Shown: positions 48,040-57,179 of the stretch, in pieces
How positions within the stretch are numbered: the first letter of the stretch is position 1
How the letters are laid out: the number at the start of each line of letters is the position of its first letter
Assembly: GCF_018687735.1 (NCBI RefSeq)
Contig: NZ_CP061304.1
Coordinates: 620,001-684,000 of the forward strand
Direction: 5' to 3'
Source of the DNA: Polynucleobacter sp. MG-5-Ahmo-C2
GTDB taxonomy: Bacteria > Pseudomonadota > Gammaproteobacteria > Burkholderiales > Burkholderiaceae
Length of the DNA: 64,000 nucleotides
The notes under the pieces: model-generated
Database searches by the model: none
The model's input: the letters and a program-made list of their open reading frames with translations, nothing else
What the model was told of the DNA's origin: nothing
Program-made: the position numbers and the translations under genes

Positions 48040-50163
48040 CTAAGCCAAACCACCATGCCGAAGTAGCGCATCAATACTGGGTTCTCTGCCCCGGAATGCT
48101 TTAAAGGATTCAGCAGCTGGACGACTTCCACCCACTTCCAGAATCTCCTCTCGGTAACGTGTTCCGGTCTTGACATCCAGCACGCTGCCAGTTAGCTTGG
48201 AGGCTTCCTCGAAGGCTGAGTAGGCATCAGCAGATAAAACCTCGGCCCATTTATAGCTGTAATAACCAGCGGCGTAGCCACCAGCAAAGATATGACTGAA
48301 AGAATTAATCCAGCGAGAGACTTCAGGCTGCGGAATGATGTTGTACTCATCAGCAATAGACCTAGAAACATCGAGTACTGCATGCCCTTTGGCTGCTTTT
48401 GCATCAAAGCTGGAATGTAATCGCCAGTCTGTTAAAGACATCACAATTTGACGTAAGGTCGCTAAACCATTTTGGAAATTCTTGGCAGCGAGGATTTTGT
48501 CAAAGAGCTCACGTGGTAGTGGCTTGCCTGTTTGTGCATGCGCAGTCATTTTCTCGAGCACTTCCCATTCCCAGCAGAAGTTTTCCATAAACTGACTTGG
48601 TAATTCCACAGCATCCCACTCAACCCCATTGATGCCTGATACACCTAGGGCACTCACTTGTGTCAGGAGATGATGTAAACCATGACCACTTTCATGGAAG
48701 AGGGTAATGACATCATCATGAGTAATGGTCGGTTGGCGTAATACGCCATCCACTTTGACTGGTGGCGCAAAGTTACATACCAAATAAGCTACTGGTATCT
48801 GGATTTCTCCATTGGGCAATTCTCTACGTCCACGAGCGTCATCCATCCAGGCTCCGCCACGTTTACCAGGCCGAGCATAGGGATCTAAATAAAAGTAAGC
48901 CCGGATCTTTCCAGTCTGGTCTTTAACAGCAAAGGATTGCACGTCAGCATGCCAGGTTGGTAGGTCTGTGGCTTCAATCTTGACGTTAAACAATGTCTGA
49001 ATAACTTGGAATAAACCATCTAGGACTTTTGGTAATGGGAAGTATTGCTTAAGTTCATTCTCGGAGAATGAATAACGCGCTTGCTTTAAGTGTTCAGCAG
49101 CAAATGGAATATCCCAAGGCTCTAGCCCATCTGCGAATCCTAATTCTGCTTTAGCAAACTCACAAAGTTCTTGCCAATCTTTCTGAGCAAAAGGTTTTGA
49201 TTTGATGGCAAAGTTGGTTAGAAAGAGATCTACCTCATCAACGGTATTGGCCATCTTTGGCGCCAAACTTAAGGCTGCGTAATTTGCAAACCCCAGCATG
49301 CGCGCCTCTTCATCGCGTAGACGTAATTGATCTAACATGTTCTGCGTGTTATCCCAGTCGAGCTTACCTTTGCCGTATTGCGGCGCTAACTCTGATGAGC
49401 GGGTCACATAGGCTTGATACATCAGGCGACGCAGCTCTCGGTTCTCGGAATACTGCATTACTGGATAGTAGGAAGGAAAGTGCAAGGTAAAAGCCCAGCC
49501 TTGCAGATCTTTCTGCTGCGCAGTATCTGCCGCTGCAGCGATAGCATCCTCTGGTAGTCCAGCAAGATCAGATTTATCGGTAACTAAATGAACAAAGCCA
49601 TCGGTCGCATCTAAAACATGATCTGAAAATGCTTTGCCTAGTACAGCTTGTTCATCTTGGATTGCAGAGAAGCGCGGCTTATCAGCATCGCTCAACTCTG
49701 CGCCGCCTAGACGAAAATCCCGTAAAGAATTTTCAATCACTTTCTTCTGAGCACGATTGAGCTTTGCAAAATCAGGACTATTTTTGAGCTCTTTAAATTT
49801 CTGATAGAGCGCTAAGTTTTGTCCAAGACTAGAAAAGAATGCAGTGACCTCTGGTAGTATTTCTCCATAGGCGGCTCGCAACTCTGCTGTATCGGCTACG
49901 CTATTGAGGTGAGAGATAACGCCCCATGATCTACCCAACGCTTCAGTTGCATCTTCTAAAGGCTCTGCCAGATTGCTCCAGCTTGACGGCGTCTTGGGAT
50001 CGGTCGCAGTATTTACAGCATTCTGCGCATGCTGGAGCAAAAACTGAATGGCAGGTGCGATGTGCTCTGGTTTTACTTCCGAGTAGGCGGCAATGCCACG
50101 ACCAAAAGTCAGAAGCGGGTTATTCTGTAATGCGGCGGGTAGGGTAAAGAGGGCTGTAGTCAT
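48040..50163 (-). CDS. prlC: Oligopeptidase A (M3 family)
   Basis: A cytosolic zinc metallopeptidase of 707 residues that degrades oligopeptides such as cleaved signal peptides. The zinc motif HESGH reads in LFHESGHGLHHLLTQ and the third ligand Glu lies in GVEWDAVELPSQFMENF. GAGGG precedes the ATG. It is followed on the same strand by nothing and preceded by folD 19 nt upstream, so folD-prlC form one transcript. Confidence 0.95.
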   Translation of the reverse strand: MTTALFTLPAALQNNPLLTFGRGIAAYSEVKPEHIAPAIQFLLQHAQNAVNTATDPKTPSSWSNLAEPLEDATEALGRSWGVISHLNSVADTAELRAAYGEILPEVTAFFSSLGQNLALYQKFKELKNSPDFAKLNRAQKKVIENSLRDFRLGGAELSDADKPRFSAIQDEQAVLGKAFSDHVLDATDGFVHLVTDKSDLAGLPEDAIAAAADTAQQKDLQGWAFTLHFPSYYPVMQYSENRELRRLMYQAYVTRSSELAPQYGKGKLDWDNTQNMLDQLRLRDEEARMLGFANYAALSLAPKMANTVDEVDLFLTNFAIKSKPFAQKDWQELCEFAKAELGFADGLEPWDIPFAAEHLKQARYSFSENELKQYFPLPKVLDGLFQVIQTLFNVKIEATDLPTWHADVQSFAVKDQTGKIRAYFYLDPYARPGKRGGAWMDDARGRRELPNGEIQIPVAYLVCNFAPPVKVDGVLRQPTITHDDVITLFHESGHGLHHLLTQVSALGVSGINGVEWDAVELPSQFMENFCWEWEVLEKMTAHAQTGKPLPRELFDKILAAKNFQNGLATLRQIVMSLTDWRLHSSFDAKAAKGHAVLDVSRSIADEYNIIPQPEVSRWINSFSHIFAGGYAAGYYSYKWAEVLSADAYSAFEEASKLTGSVLDVKTGTRYREEILEVGGSRPAAESFKAFRGREPSIDALLRHGGLA

Positions 50164-50182
50164 ACCCTCTAGCTTAATGGAT

Positions 50183-51037
50183 CTAAGGCCTGGCTGCTTT
50201 TTCTGCTGCTTCTAAAGTATTCATGAGGAGCATGGTGATCGTCATTGGGCCAACACCGCCAGGAACTGGGGTAATCCAGCCGGCGATATATTTAGCGGCA
50301 TCAAAATCCACATCCCCGCAGAGTTTGCCATCCGGCATACGGTTGATGCCTACATCGATCACAACAGCACCGGTTTTCACCATATCACCAGAAATCATCT
50401 TGGGTTTGCCAGTAGCAACTACTAGGATGTCAGCATCTTTGGTATGGTGGGCTAGGTCACGAGTCTTGCTATTACAAATAGTGACTGTGGCACCAGCTTG
50501 CAGCAGCAACATAGCCATTGGCTTGCCCACAATATTAGAGGCGCCAACGATCACTGCGCGAGCACCGCGAATCGGGTAATCAATGCTTTCTAAAATCTTC
50601 ATGCAACCGTAGGGGGTACAGGGCTTAAATTCTGGTTGGCCAACCATTAAGGCGCCAGCATTGGCCACATGAAAACCATCCACATCTTTTTGAGGGGCAA
50701 TCGCCTCAAGCACACGCTCAGCAGCAATATGTTCTGGTAGCGGCAATTGCACCAAGATCCCATGAATTGATGGATCAGCATTGAGAGTGGCAATGCGAGC
50801 AAGCAATTCTTCTTCGCCAAGCTCAACTGAGTAACGCTCTAGTACAGAGTGAAAGCCAACATCCTCACAGGCTTTGACTTTATTGCGAACATAGACTTGG
50901 CTGGCAGGATTTTCACCAACGACGATGACTGCTAAGCCAGGACGAACTCCTTTAGCCGTAACAATAGCGCCACGGGCGGCTATTTCAGCACGTATTTTTT
51001 TGGAGAGCGCGTTACCGTCTAGTAATTGTGCAGGCAT
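50183..51037 (-). CDS. folD: Bifunctional methylenetetrahydrofolate dehydrogenase/cyclohydrolase FolD
   Basis: FolD interconverts one-carbon folates in two steps with NADP. The catalytic lysine segment [13 protein letters not shown], the cyclohydrolase/dehydrogenase signatures [23 protein letters not shown], the nucleotide-binding segment [17 protein letters not shown] and PGGVGPMTI are visible in 284 residues. The order response regulator, folD and prlC is common in Burkholderiales. Confidence 0.96.
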   Translation of the reverse strand: MPAQLLDGNALSKKIRAEIAARGAIVTAKGVRPGLAVIVVGENPASQVYVRNKVKACEDVGFHSVLERYSVELGEEELLARIATLNADPSIHGILVQLPLPEHIAAERVLEAIAPQKDVDGFHVANAGALMVGQPEFKPCTPYGCMKILESIDYPIRGARAVIVGASNIVGKPMAMLLLQAGATVTICNSKTRDLAHHTKDADILVVATGKPKMISGDMVKTGAVVIDVGINRMPDGKLCGDVDFDAAKYIAGWITPVPGGVGPMTITMLLMNTLEAAEKAARP

Positions 51038-51067
51038 TTCAAGAGTATTAATTGGATTAACTGCGGG

Positions 51068-51712
51068 TTAATTGGGTTGAGGATCAGATAAGGCTAAACG
51101 GAGCAAGTCCGCTACGGTATTGACGTTCAGCTTTTCCATAATGTTGGCACGGTGAGCCTCAACAGTCTTAATAGAGATACCAAGATCATCTGCTATTTGC
51201 TTATTTAAACGTCCGGCAACAATACGCTCTAATACTTGGCGCTCGCGACCAGTAAGTTTGCTCAGCAAGCTCTGGGTAATTTTGCGTTGACTTGCTTGTG
51301 AGTAATCCACTCTTGCTTTAGCAAGCATGCGATCAACTAAGCCACAGAGATCATTCTCTTTAAATGGCTTCTCAATAAAATCAACGGCGCCACGTTTCAT
51401 GGTGGAGACTGCCATCGATACATCTCCATGACCCGTAATAAATGCCACTGGCATTGGGAGGTTTTCGCTTATCAAACGCTCTTGCAATTCGAGACCAGAC
51501 ATACCAGGCATGCGAACATCCAAAATAGCGCAAGATATGGTGGACTTATCTGTGCTTTGTAGGGATTGTAAAAAGCGCTCCGCACTTGCATGGCAACGCA
51601 CTACATAACCATTGCTCTCTAAGAGCCAAGTGAGAGAGTCTCGAACAGCTTCATCATCATCAACGACATAGACGACTTCAGCTTGGTTTGGTTTAGTAGC
51701 AGCTACGTTCAT
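51068..51712 (-). CDS. FixJ-family two-component response regulator
   Basis: A receiver domain (YVVDDDEAVRDSL, phosphoacceptor in LDVRMPGMSG about residue 66, Lys in EKPFKEND) is linked to a LuxR/GerE helix-turn-helix (LTGRERQVLERIVAGRLNKQIADDLGISIKTVEAHR). The 214-residue length is typical of FixJ/TtrR types. Its gene lies 36 nt after the sensor kinase gene on the same strand, so it is the cognate regulator. Target genes are not shown; the pyruvate dehydrogenase operon starts on the other side of the kinase gene. Confidence 0.93.
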   Translation of the reverse strand: MNVAATKPNQAEVVYVVDDDEAVRDSLTWLLESNGYVVRCHASAERFLQSLQSTDKSTISCAILDVRMPGMSGLELQERLISENLPMPVAFITGHGDVSMAVSTMKRGAVDFIEKPFKENDLCGLVDRMLAKARVDYSQASQRKITQSLLSKLTGRERQVLERIVAGRLNKQIADDLGISIKTVEAHRANIMEKLNVNTVADLLRLALSDPQPN

Positions 51713-51748
51713 ATTGGGTCTCGCAAGGTAAACCTAAAAATAGGATAT

Positions 51749-54265
51749 TCATCCATTTTCCTTCGAATCAGAAGATTCAAGGGGTAGAAGTATTGTAAAG
51801 GTGCAGCCGGCCAGTTTGGTGCGTTCGGAGTCCATGACATTGGAGGCCCAGAGGCGTCCGTGATGGGATTCAATAATGGAGCGGCAAATATTGAGCCCCA
51901 TGCCCATTCCATCGGTCTTAGTGCTAAAAAAGGGCTCAAACATGCGGTTTAGGACTGATTCAGGAATGCCACCCCCAGAATCAGTCACCCGAATGCGTAG
52001 CATGGCTGGAAAAGTGTTGGTATCCAAATCGGCACTAATGCTAACTGGCGGTGCTGACCAGCGGGAGGAGAGGGGGTAGGCTTCTCGTACGCTATCTAGG
52101 GCATTTTTGAGGAGATTGACCAGAACCTGCAGGATGAGCACTGGATCCACGTTGACCTCGGGCAAATTGTCTGCAAGGTCAGAGGTAATGCTTAAGCGAT
52201 GGCGATGGGCTTCGATTTCAACAAGGCCAACAGCGTCGTTAATGATCTCGGCGATTGACGAGGATTTGCGCTGAGGCTCACTGCGTTTTACAAAGCCTCG
52301 AATGCGTTGGATGATGGTGCCAGCACGGTGAGCCTGGTCAGAGGCTTTTTCAAGGGCAGGCAAAATTTCTTTGTTTAATTCTGAATCAATGTTTCCGTCC
52401 AGACGTTTTGCAACGCCCATACAGTAATTGGAGATTGCAGCGAGCGGTTGATTTAACTCATGCGCAAGAGAGGAGGCCATCTCACCCATAGTAGTCAAGC
52501 GACTTGTAAATTGCATGCGCTCTTCTTGTTGGCGCGCTAGGTCATCTGCCTCTTTGCGGATCGTAATATCCGTTGCAATTAAGAGTTGGGCTAAGTGGCC
52601 ATCCACCCAAGGAATAAAGCGGCGGCGAACCTCAAACCATTTATTACTACCATCATCTAGTTGAACTTCTTCTGACTCAGACTCTTGGTATAAAAAGGAG
52701 GTCGGAATACCTGGAGGGGAGTCTTGTAAATCTTCTGCAACATTGTGCAAGGTCTCCAAGTTATTGGTACTGCCAGCCAGCTTAAAGTGGCCCTTGGAAT
52801 CATCGCCAAAGTTTTCTTTATAGAAGCGATTAGCAAATAATAGCTTGTCGTTTTCCAGGTCAACCACAGACACTGCAGCATCTAGGCCTTCCAGCACGGT
52901 AACAAATCGCTCTTGTGATGCGGCCAATTCTTCGCGAATCTTTTTTGGCTCAGAGATATCAATTAAGGAGGTAACCCAACCGGTTTGTTTGCCCTTTTCA
53001 TTGATGAGCGGAGCAATAAAGGTGCGAGTTTGTATCAGTGTACCGTCGCGGCGCAGAATGGCCCCCTCGATCCCTGCTTTCGATCCCGTTTCTGAATTCA
53101 AAGCCCGATTCATTTTCTCAACTAGTTCATCACGCCTGGAGTCCGGCCAGAAGGGGAATGGAGGTGTTAGTCCAACAAGCTCTTTTGCTGACCAGCCTGT
53201 CATTTCGCAAAAAGCTCGGTTCACATAAGTGATGCGCTTTTGCATATCGTGTGCTCGAATACCAACTGGAGTCGAATTCTCCATGGCGTTTCGGAAACTG
53301 GTTTCAGTACGTAAACTTGCTTCCGCCTCTTGGCGAACTTGCATTTGTTTTAGAACAGACCACAAGCTCCAAATCACGAAGGCGCACAATCCAAGGACCA
53401 CACCAATCAACATCCTGAAGGTGAGATTGGTAGGAGGAGGGTAGGTATCAATGCGCAAAGTCAGGTTGGGACTGAGAACGCCAATGTCAAGACTAGTCTG
53501 ATTACTAAAGGCTCTCTTGGGCGTATCTTGGTCCGATGAAATTGCCAATACTCTTTCATTGTCTGTTACGAGGGTAAAGCGGTAATGGGCTTTGAGTTCG
53601 GCTGGCACTACATCTAAGATGCCCTGGGTTGTGTAAAGCGCCGCCAGATATCCGGTGATGTCACCACTGACAATATTAGGAACTACTTGCCAAAAAACGA
53701 TCTTTCTTTCTTTTGCAAGAGGATCATCGCTTGGCAAATTTAAGTTTACAAACTGGCTAAAGGCAGCCCTGCTGGTGACTCTACTTAATTCAATGGTGCT
53801 GGCAAGTGCATCATTGGCCGACTGATCATTTTGTGTTTTGCTAATCCAGTCGGATTTGGTATTGCTTGGTGGAACAGACCATTGCCCCTGATTTTGATTA
53901 TTGACCCAAATGATTTTGACAATCTCATGATTGTTGATGACTAAGTCATCAGCCTGCTCATAAGCAATTTTTTTTAATCTAGCCTGGTCTTCGCTGGCAG
54001 TAATTTCGCGGTTAATAGTGACTAGAGTATCTAAATTATTTGCAAAGCGAAGTTGAATGCGCTGTTTGGCAAATGAGAGCTCTCTAAATAATGCGGACTC
54101 TTGTTGATTTTTTTCCTGTAAGTGCAAGGTGCCCAAAATCACGCCCATGACTGCGGTGAATAGGATGATGGCCAAGAGAGGGGTGTATACGAGCCTAAAT
54201 CCCCGGATTTTTCGGAGCCATTTAAATGGACTGAGGAGTAAGCTAAAAAAAGCCGTAAATTTCAT
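51749..54265 (-). CDS. PAS sensor histidine kinase, FixL/DctB-like
   Basis: The 838-residue membrane kinase has a transmembrane helix at about residues 25-45, an extracytoplasmic sensor region of about 230 residues, a second helix at about 285-305, then two PAS domains (FRNAMENSTPVGIRAHD..., FVTVLEGLDAAVSVVDLEN...), a HisKA motif SSLAHELNQPLAAISNY (phospho-His near residue 610) and a HATPase domain with DSGGGIPESVL and GMGMGLNICRSI. The HisKA type with HELNQPL is characteristic of FixL/TtrS/DctB-type kinases. The stimulus is unknown. It is divergent from aceE. Confidence 0.92.
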   Translation of the reverse strand: MKFTAFFSLLLSPFKWLRKIRGFRLVYTPLLAIILFTAVMGVILGTLHLQEKNQQESALFRELSFAKQRIQLRFANNLDTLVTINREITASEDQARLKKIAYEQADDLVINNHEIVKIIWVNNQNQGQWSVPPSNTKSDWISKTQNDQSANDALASTIELSRVTSRAAFSQFVNLNLPSDDPLAKERKIVFWQVVPNIVSGDITGYLAALYTTQGILDVVPAELKAHYRFTLVTDNERVLAISSDQDTPKRAFSNQTSLDIGVLSPNLTLRIDTYPPPTNLTFRMLIGVVLGLCAFVIWSLWSVLKQMQVRQEAEASLRTETSFRNAMENSTPVGIRAHDMQKRITYVNRAFCEMTGWSAKELVGLTPPFPFWPDSRRDELVEKMNRALNSETGSKAGIEGAILRRDGTLIQTRTFIAPLINEKGKQTGWVTSLIDISEPKKIREELAASQERFVTVLEGLDAAVSVVDLENDKLLFANRFYKENFGDDSKGHFKLAGSTNNLETLHNVAEDLQDSPPGIPTSFLYQESESEEVQLDDGSNKWFEVRRRFIPWVDGHLAQLLIATDITIRKEADDLARQQEERMQFTSRLTTMGEMASSLAHELNQPLAAISNYCMGVAKRLDGNIDSELNKEILPALEKASDQAHRAGTIIQRIRGFVKRSEPQRKSSSIAEIINDAVGLVEIEAHRHRLSITSDLADNLPEVNVDPVLILQVLVNLLKNALDSVREAYPLSSRWSAPPVSISADLDTNTFPAMLRIRVTDSGGGIPESVLNRMFEPFFSTKTDGMGMGLNICRSIIESHHGRLWASNVMDSERTKLAGCTFTILLPLESSDSKENG

Positions 54266-54350
54266 GAATGAGAGTCATTTTGCCTCATTGCGCTCTCCAA
54301 ATCGCTTTTTTGCATATAAATCGACATCTTATTTGCACTGCAATAAAATA

Positions 54351-54418
54351 CCACATTATGAGAAATATTATCATTATGTGGAAAATTGCTTGTTTACACC
54401 CATATACCTTCCTAGAAT
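54351..54418 (+). promoter_or_regulatory. aceE promoter region with imperfect operator-like repeat
   Basis: TTGTTT (54390-54395) and TAGAAT (54413-54418) are spaced by 17 bp and give a start near 54425, about 45 nt before the ATG. A 31-bp imperfect inverted repeat (54351-54381; outer arms CCACAT and ATGTGG) lies immediately upstream of the -35, in a position suited to an activator or repressor. The site does not look like the E. coli PdhR box. Confidence 0.5.
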
Positions 54419-54469
54419 GTTGCCTATAAAGTGAATAGCTAATTGCGAAGTACTTATTGGAGACAAGTT

Positions 54470-57166
54470 ATGGCCGCAGTTCCAGAGCAGGTATTAGGTA
54501 AACAGAATTCACAGGACGTAGATCCTGGTGAGACCCAAGAATGGTTGCAAGCCCTTGATGGCGTCATCCACAACGAGGGCCCAGAGCGCGCTGCCTTTTT
54601 AATAGACCAACAAATTTCTCATGCGCGGGTGAACGGAGTAGTTCAACCTTTCCATGCTGAGACACCGTATATCAATACGATTCCAGTTGAAGGCCAGGCA
54701 CGTTTGCCTGGTGATCAGAATGTCGAGCATCGCATTCGTTCATATACACGCTGGAATGCAATGGCGATGGTTCTGCGCGCCAACAAGGACACCAACGTTG
54801 GTGGACACATTTCTTCTTTCCAGTCGGCGGCAACTTTATACGACGTAGGTTTCAATCATTTTTGGCATGCGCCATCACCAGAGCATGGCGGCGACCTGAT
54901 TTTTGTGCAAGGCCACTCAGCACCAGGTGTGTATGCACGTGCTTATATGTTGGGCCGTCTCTCTGATGAGCAACTGAATAACTTCCGCCAAGAAGTTGGT
55001 GGAAAAGGGATTTCTAGTTACCCACATCCATGGTTGATGCCAGATTTTTGGCAGTTCCCAACAGTCTCTATGGGCTTAGGTCCAATCATGGCGATTTACC
55101 AAGCGCGCTTCATGCGCTACATGCAGGATCGCGGTTTTATTAAGAGCGAAGGTCGTAAGGTATGGGCGTTCTTGGGTGATGGCGAAACTGACGAGCCGGA
55201 GTCATTGGGTGCAATTGGTATGGCAGGCCGTGAAAAACTCGACAACCTGATTTTTGTAATTAACTGTAACTTGCAACGCCTTGATGGACCAGTGCGCGGT
55301 AACGGCAGCATTATTCAAGAGCTTGAGAGCGAGTTCCGCGGTGCTGGCTGGAATGTCATCAAAGTAGTCTGGGGCGGTCAGTGGGATGCCTTATTTGCGC
55401 GTGACAAAAAAGGCATTTTGATGCAACGCCTAGGCGAGATCGTAGATGGTCAGTATCAGACCATGAAGTCTAAGAATGGTGCCTATGTTCGCGAGATCGT
55501 GTTCAACACGCCAGAATTAAAAGCGCTAGTAAGCGACTGGAGTGATGATGAAATTTGGCAACTCAATCGTGGCGGCCATGACCCCCATAAAGTTTATGCA
55601 GCGTTCCACTCTGCGGTAAATCATAAGAATCAACCTACCGTAATCCTGGCTCACACTATTAAGGGCTATGGCATGGGTGGTTCTGGTGAGGCGATGAATA
55701 TTGCTCACCAAGCGAAGAAGATGAACGATGACGACGTGCGTCGTTTCCGCGATCGGTTTGAGATTCCAGTAAAAGATGAGGATCTCGATGACATGCCTTT
55801 GGTGAAGTTTGCTGATGGCAGCCCTGAGCTGGAGTACATGAAGGCTCGTCGCCAAGAGTTGGGCGGTTATTTGCCACAGCGTCGCACTAAAGCAGAAAGC
55901 TTGCCTGTGCCAGCATTGGACGTATTTGCGCCATTGCTGGAAGCAACTGCAGAAGGCCGTGAGATTTCGACAACGATGGCATTTGTGCGCATGCTCAACA
56001 CGATTGTGCGCGATAAGGTTTTAGGTAAACGGGTTGTTCCAATCGTTCCTGATGAGTCCCGTACCTTCGGTATGGAGGGTATGTTCCGTCAGTTGGGCAT
56101 TTGGAATCAGTTGGGACAGCTTTACACCCCGGAAGATCATGATCAATTGATGTTCTATAAAGAGGACAAGACTGGTCAGATTTTGCAAGAGGGCATTAAT
56201 GAAGCCGGCGGTATGTGTGACTGGATTGCTGCTGCAACTTCTTACTCCACTCATGGCGTGCCGATGTTGCCTTTCTACATCTTCTACTCAATGTTTGGTT
56301 TCCAACGTATTGGCGACTTGGCCTGGGCGGCAGGGGATATGCGCAGCCGTGGCTTCTTGCTCGGTGGTACTGCTGGAAGAACCACGCTGAATGGTGAGGG
56401 CTTGCAACACGAGGATGGCCACAGCCACCTTTGGAGTGGATCTGTTCCAAACTGTATTAGCTATGATCCAACGTTCTCGTTTGAATTGGCAGTAGTGATT
56501 CAGGATGGTATGCGCCGTATGTTGGAAGTTCAGGAAGACGTGTATTACTACGTGACTTTGATGAACGAGAACTACACCCATCCAGCAATGCCAAAGGGCG
56601 CTGAGAAGGACATCATTAAGGGCATGTATAAGCTTAAGTCTGTTGGTGATGTTAAGGCTAAGTTGCGTGTTCAGCTTCTCGGCTCAGGAACCATCTTCCG
56701 CGAAGTGATTGAAGCTGCAGAAATGCTACAAAAAGATTGGGGTGTTGCTTCTGATTTGTGGGGCTGCCCAAGCTTTACTGAATTGGGTCGTGATTGGAAT
56801 GCTGTTCACCGCGCCAACCTCTTAAACCCAACAGCAACGCCATCACTTTCTCACGTAGAAAAGTGTTTGAAAGATACTTCAGGCCCGATCATTGCAGCTA
56901 CTGACTATGTTCGTTTGTTTGCTGAGCAGATTCGTCCGGCGATTCAGCACATCGGGCGTCGCTATGAGGTATTGGGGACTGATGGATTTGGCCGTTCTGA
57001 TACCCGTGAAAAACTCCGTGACTTCTTTGAGGTAGATCGCCGCTGGGTAGTAGTTACTGCCTTGAGATCATTGGTAGATGCAGGCCAGATGGATCGTCAA
57101 AAACTTGCTGAGGCCATTAAAAAGTATGGCATCGATACTACTAAACCAAACCCGATGACGGTTTAA
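54470..57166 (+). CDS. aceE: Pyruvate dehydrogenase E1 component (homodimeric type)
   Basis: AceE decarboxylates pyruvate with thiamine diphosphate and passes acetyl groups to E2. The 898-residue homodimeric E1 shows HISSFQSAATLYDVGFNHF, the ThDP motif GDGETDEPES...NCNLQRLDGPVRGN, GYGMGGSGE, and the C-terminal YGTDGFGRSD-like segment LGTDGFGRSDTR. ATG 54470 is preferred over the in-frame start at 54443 because GGAGA precedes it. It is the first gene of aceE-aceF-lpdA. Confidence 0.97.
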   Translation: MAAVPEQVLGKQNSQDVDPGETQEWLQALDGVIHNEGPERAAFLIDQQISHARVNGVVQPFHAETPYINTIPVEGQARLPGDQNVEHRIRSYTRWNAMAMVLRANKDTNVGGHISSFQSAATLYDVGFNHFWHAPSPEHGGDLIFVQGHSAPGVYARAYMLGRLSDEQLNNFRQEVGGKGISSYPHPWLMPDFWQFPTVSMGLGPIMAIYQARFMRYMQDRGFIKSEGRKVWAFLGDGETDEPESLGAIGMAGREKLDNLIFVINCNLQRLDGPVRGNGSIIQELESEFRGAGWNVIKVVWGGQWDALFARDKKGILMQRLGEIVDGQYQTMKSKNGAYVREIVFNTPELKALVSDWSDDEIWQLNRGGHDPHKVYAAFHSAVNHKNQPTVILAHTIKGYGMGGSGEAMNIAHQAKKMNDDDVRRFRDRFEIPVKDEDLDDMPLVKFADGSPELEYMKARRQELGGYLPQRRTKAESLPVPALDVFAPLLEATAEGREISTTMAFVRMLNTIVRDKVLGKRVVPIVPDESRTFGMEGMFRQLGIWNQLGQLYTPEDHDQLMFYKEDKTGQILQEGINEAGGMCDWIAAATSYSTHGVPMLPFYIFYSMFGFQRIGDLAWAAGDMRSRGFLLGGTAGRTTLNGEGLQHEDGHSHLWSGSVPNCISYDPTFSFELAVVIQDGMRRMLEVQEDVYYYVTLMNENYTHPAMPKGAEKDIIKGMYKLKSVGDVKAKLRVQLLGSGTIFREVIEAAEMLQKDWGVASDLWGCPSFTELGRDWNAVHRANLLNPTATPSLSHVEKCLKDTSGPIIAATDYVRLFAEQIRPAIQHIGRRYEVLGTDGFGRSDTREKLRDFFEVDRRWVVVTALRSLVDAGQMDRQKLAEAIKKYGIDTTKPNPMTV

Positions 57167-57179
57167 GCGAGATTAATTC

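Noticed and set aside
52845..53228. 127-codon plus-strand frame inside the sensor kinase gene
   Set aside because: Antisense to conserved PAS domains, Ser/Arg-rich as expected of a shadow frame.
54129..54434. 101-codon plus-strand frame before aceE
   Set aside because: It is antisense to the N-terminus of the sensor kinase and runs through the aceE promoter; no ribosome binding site.
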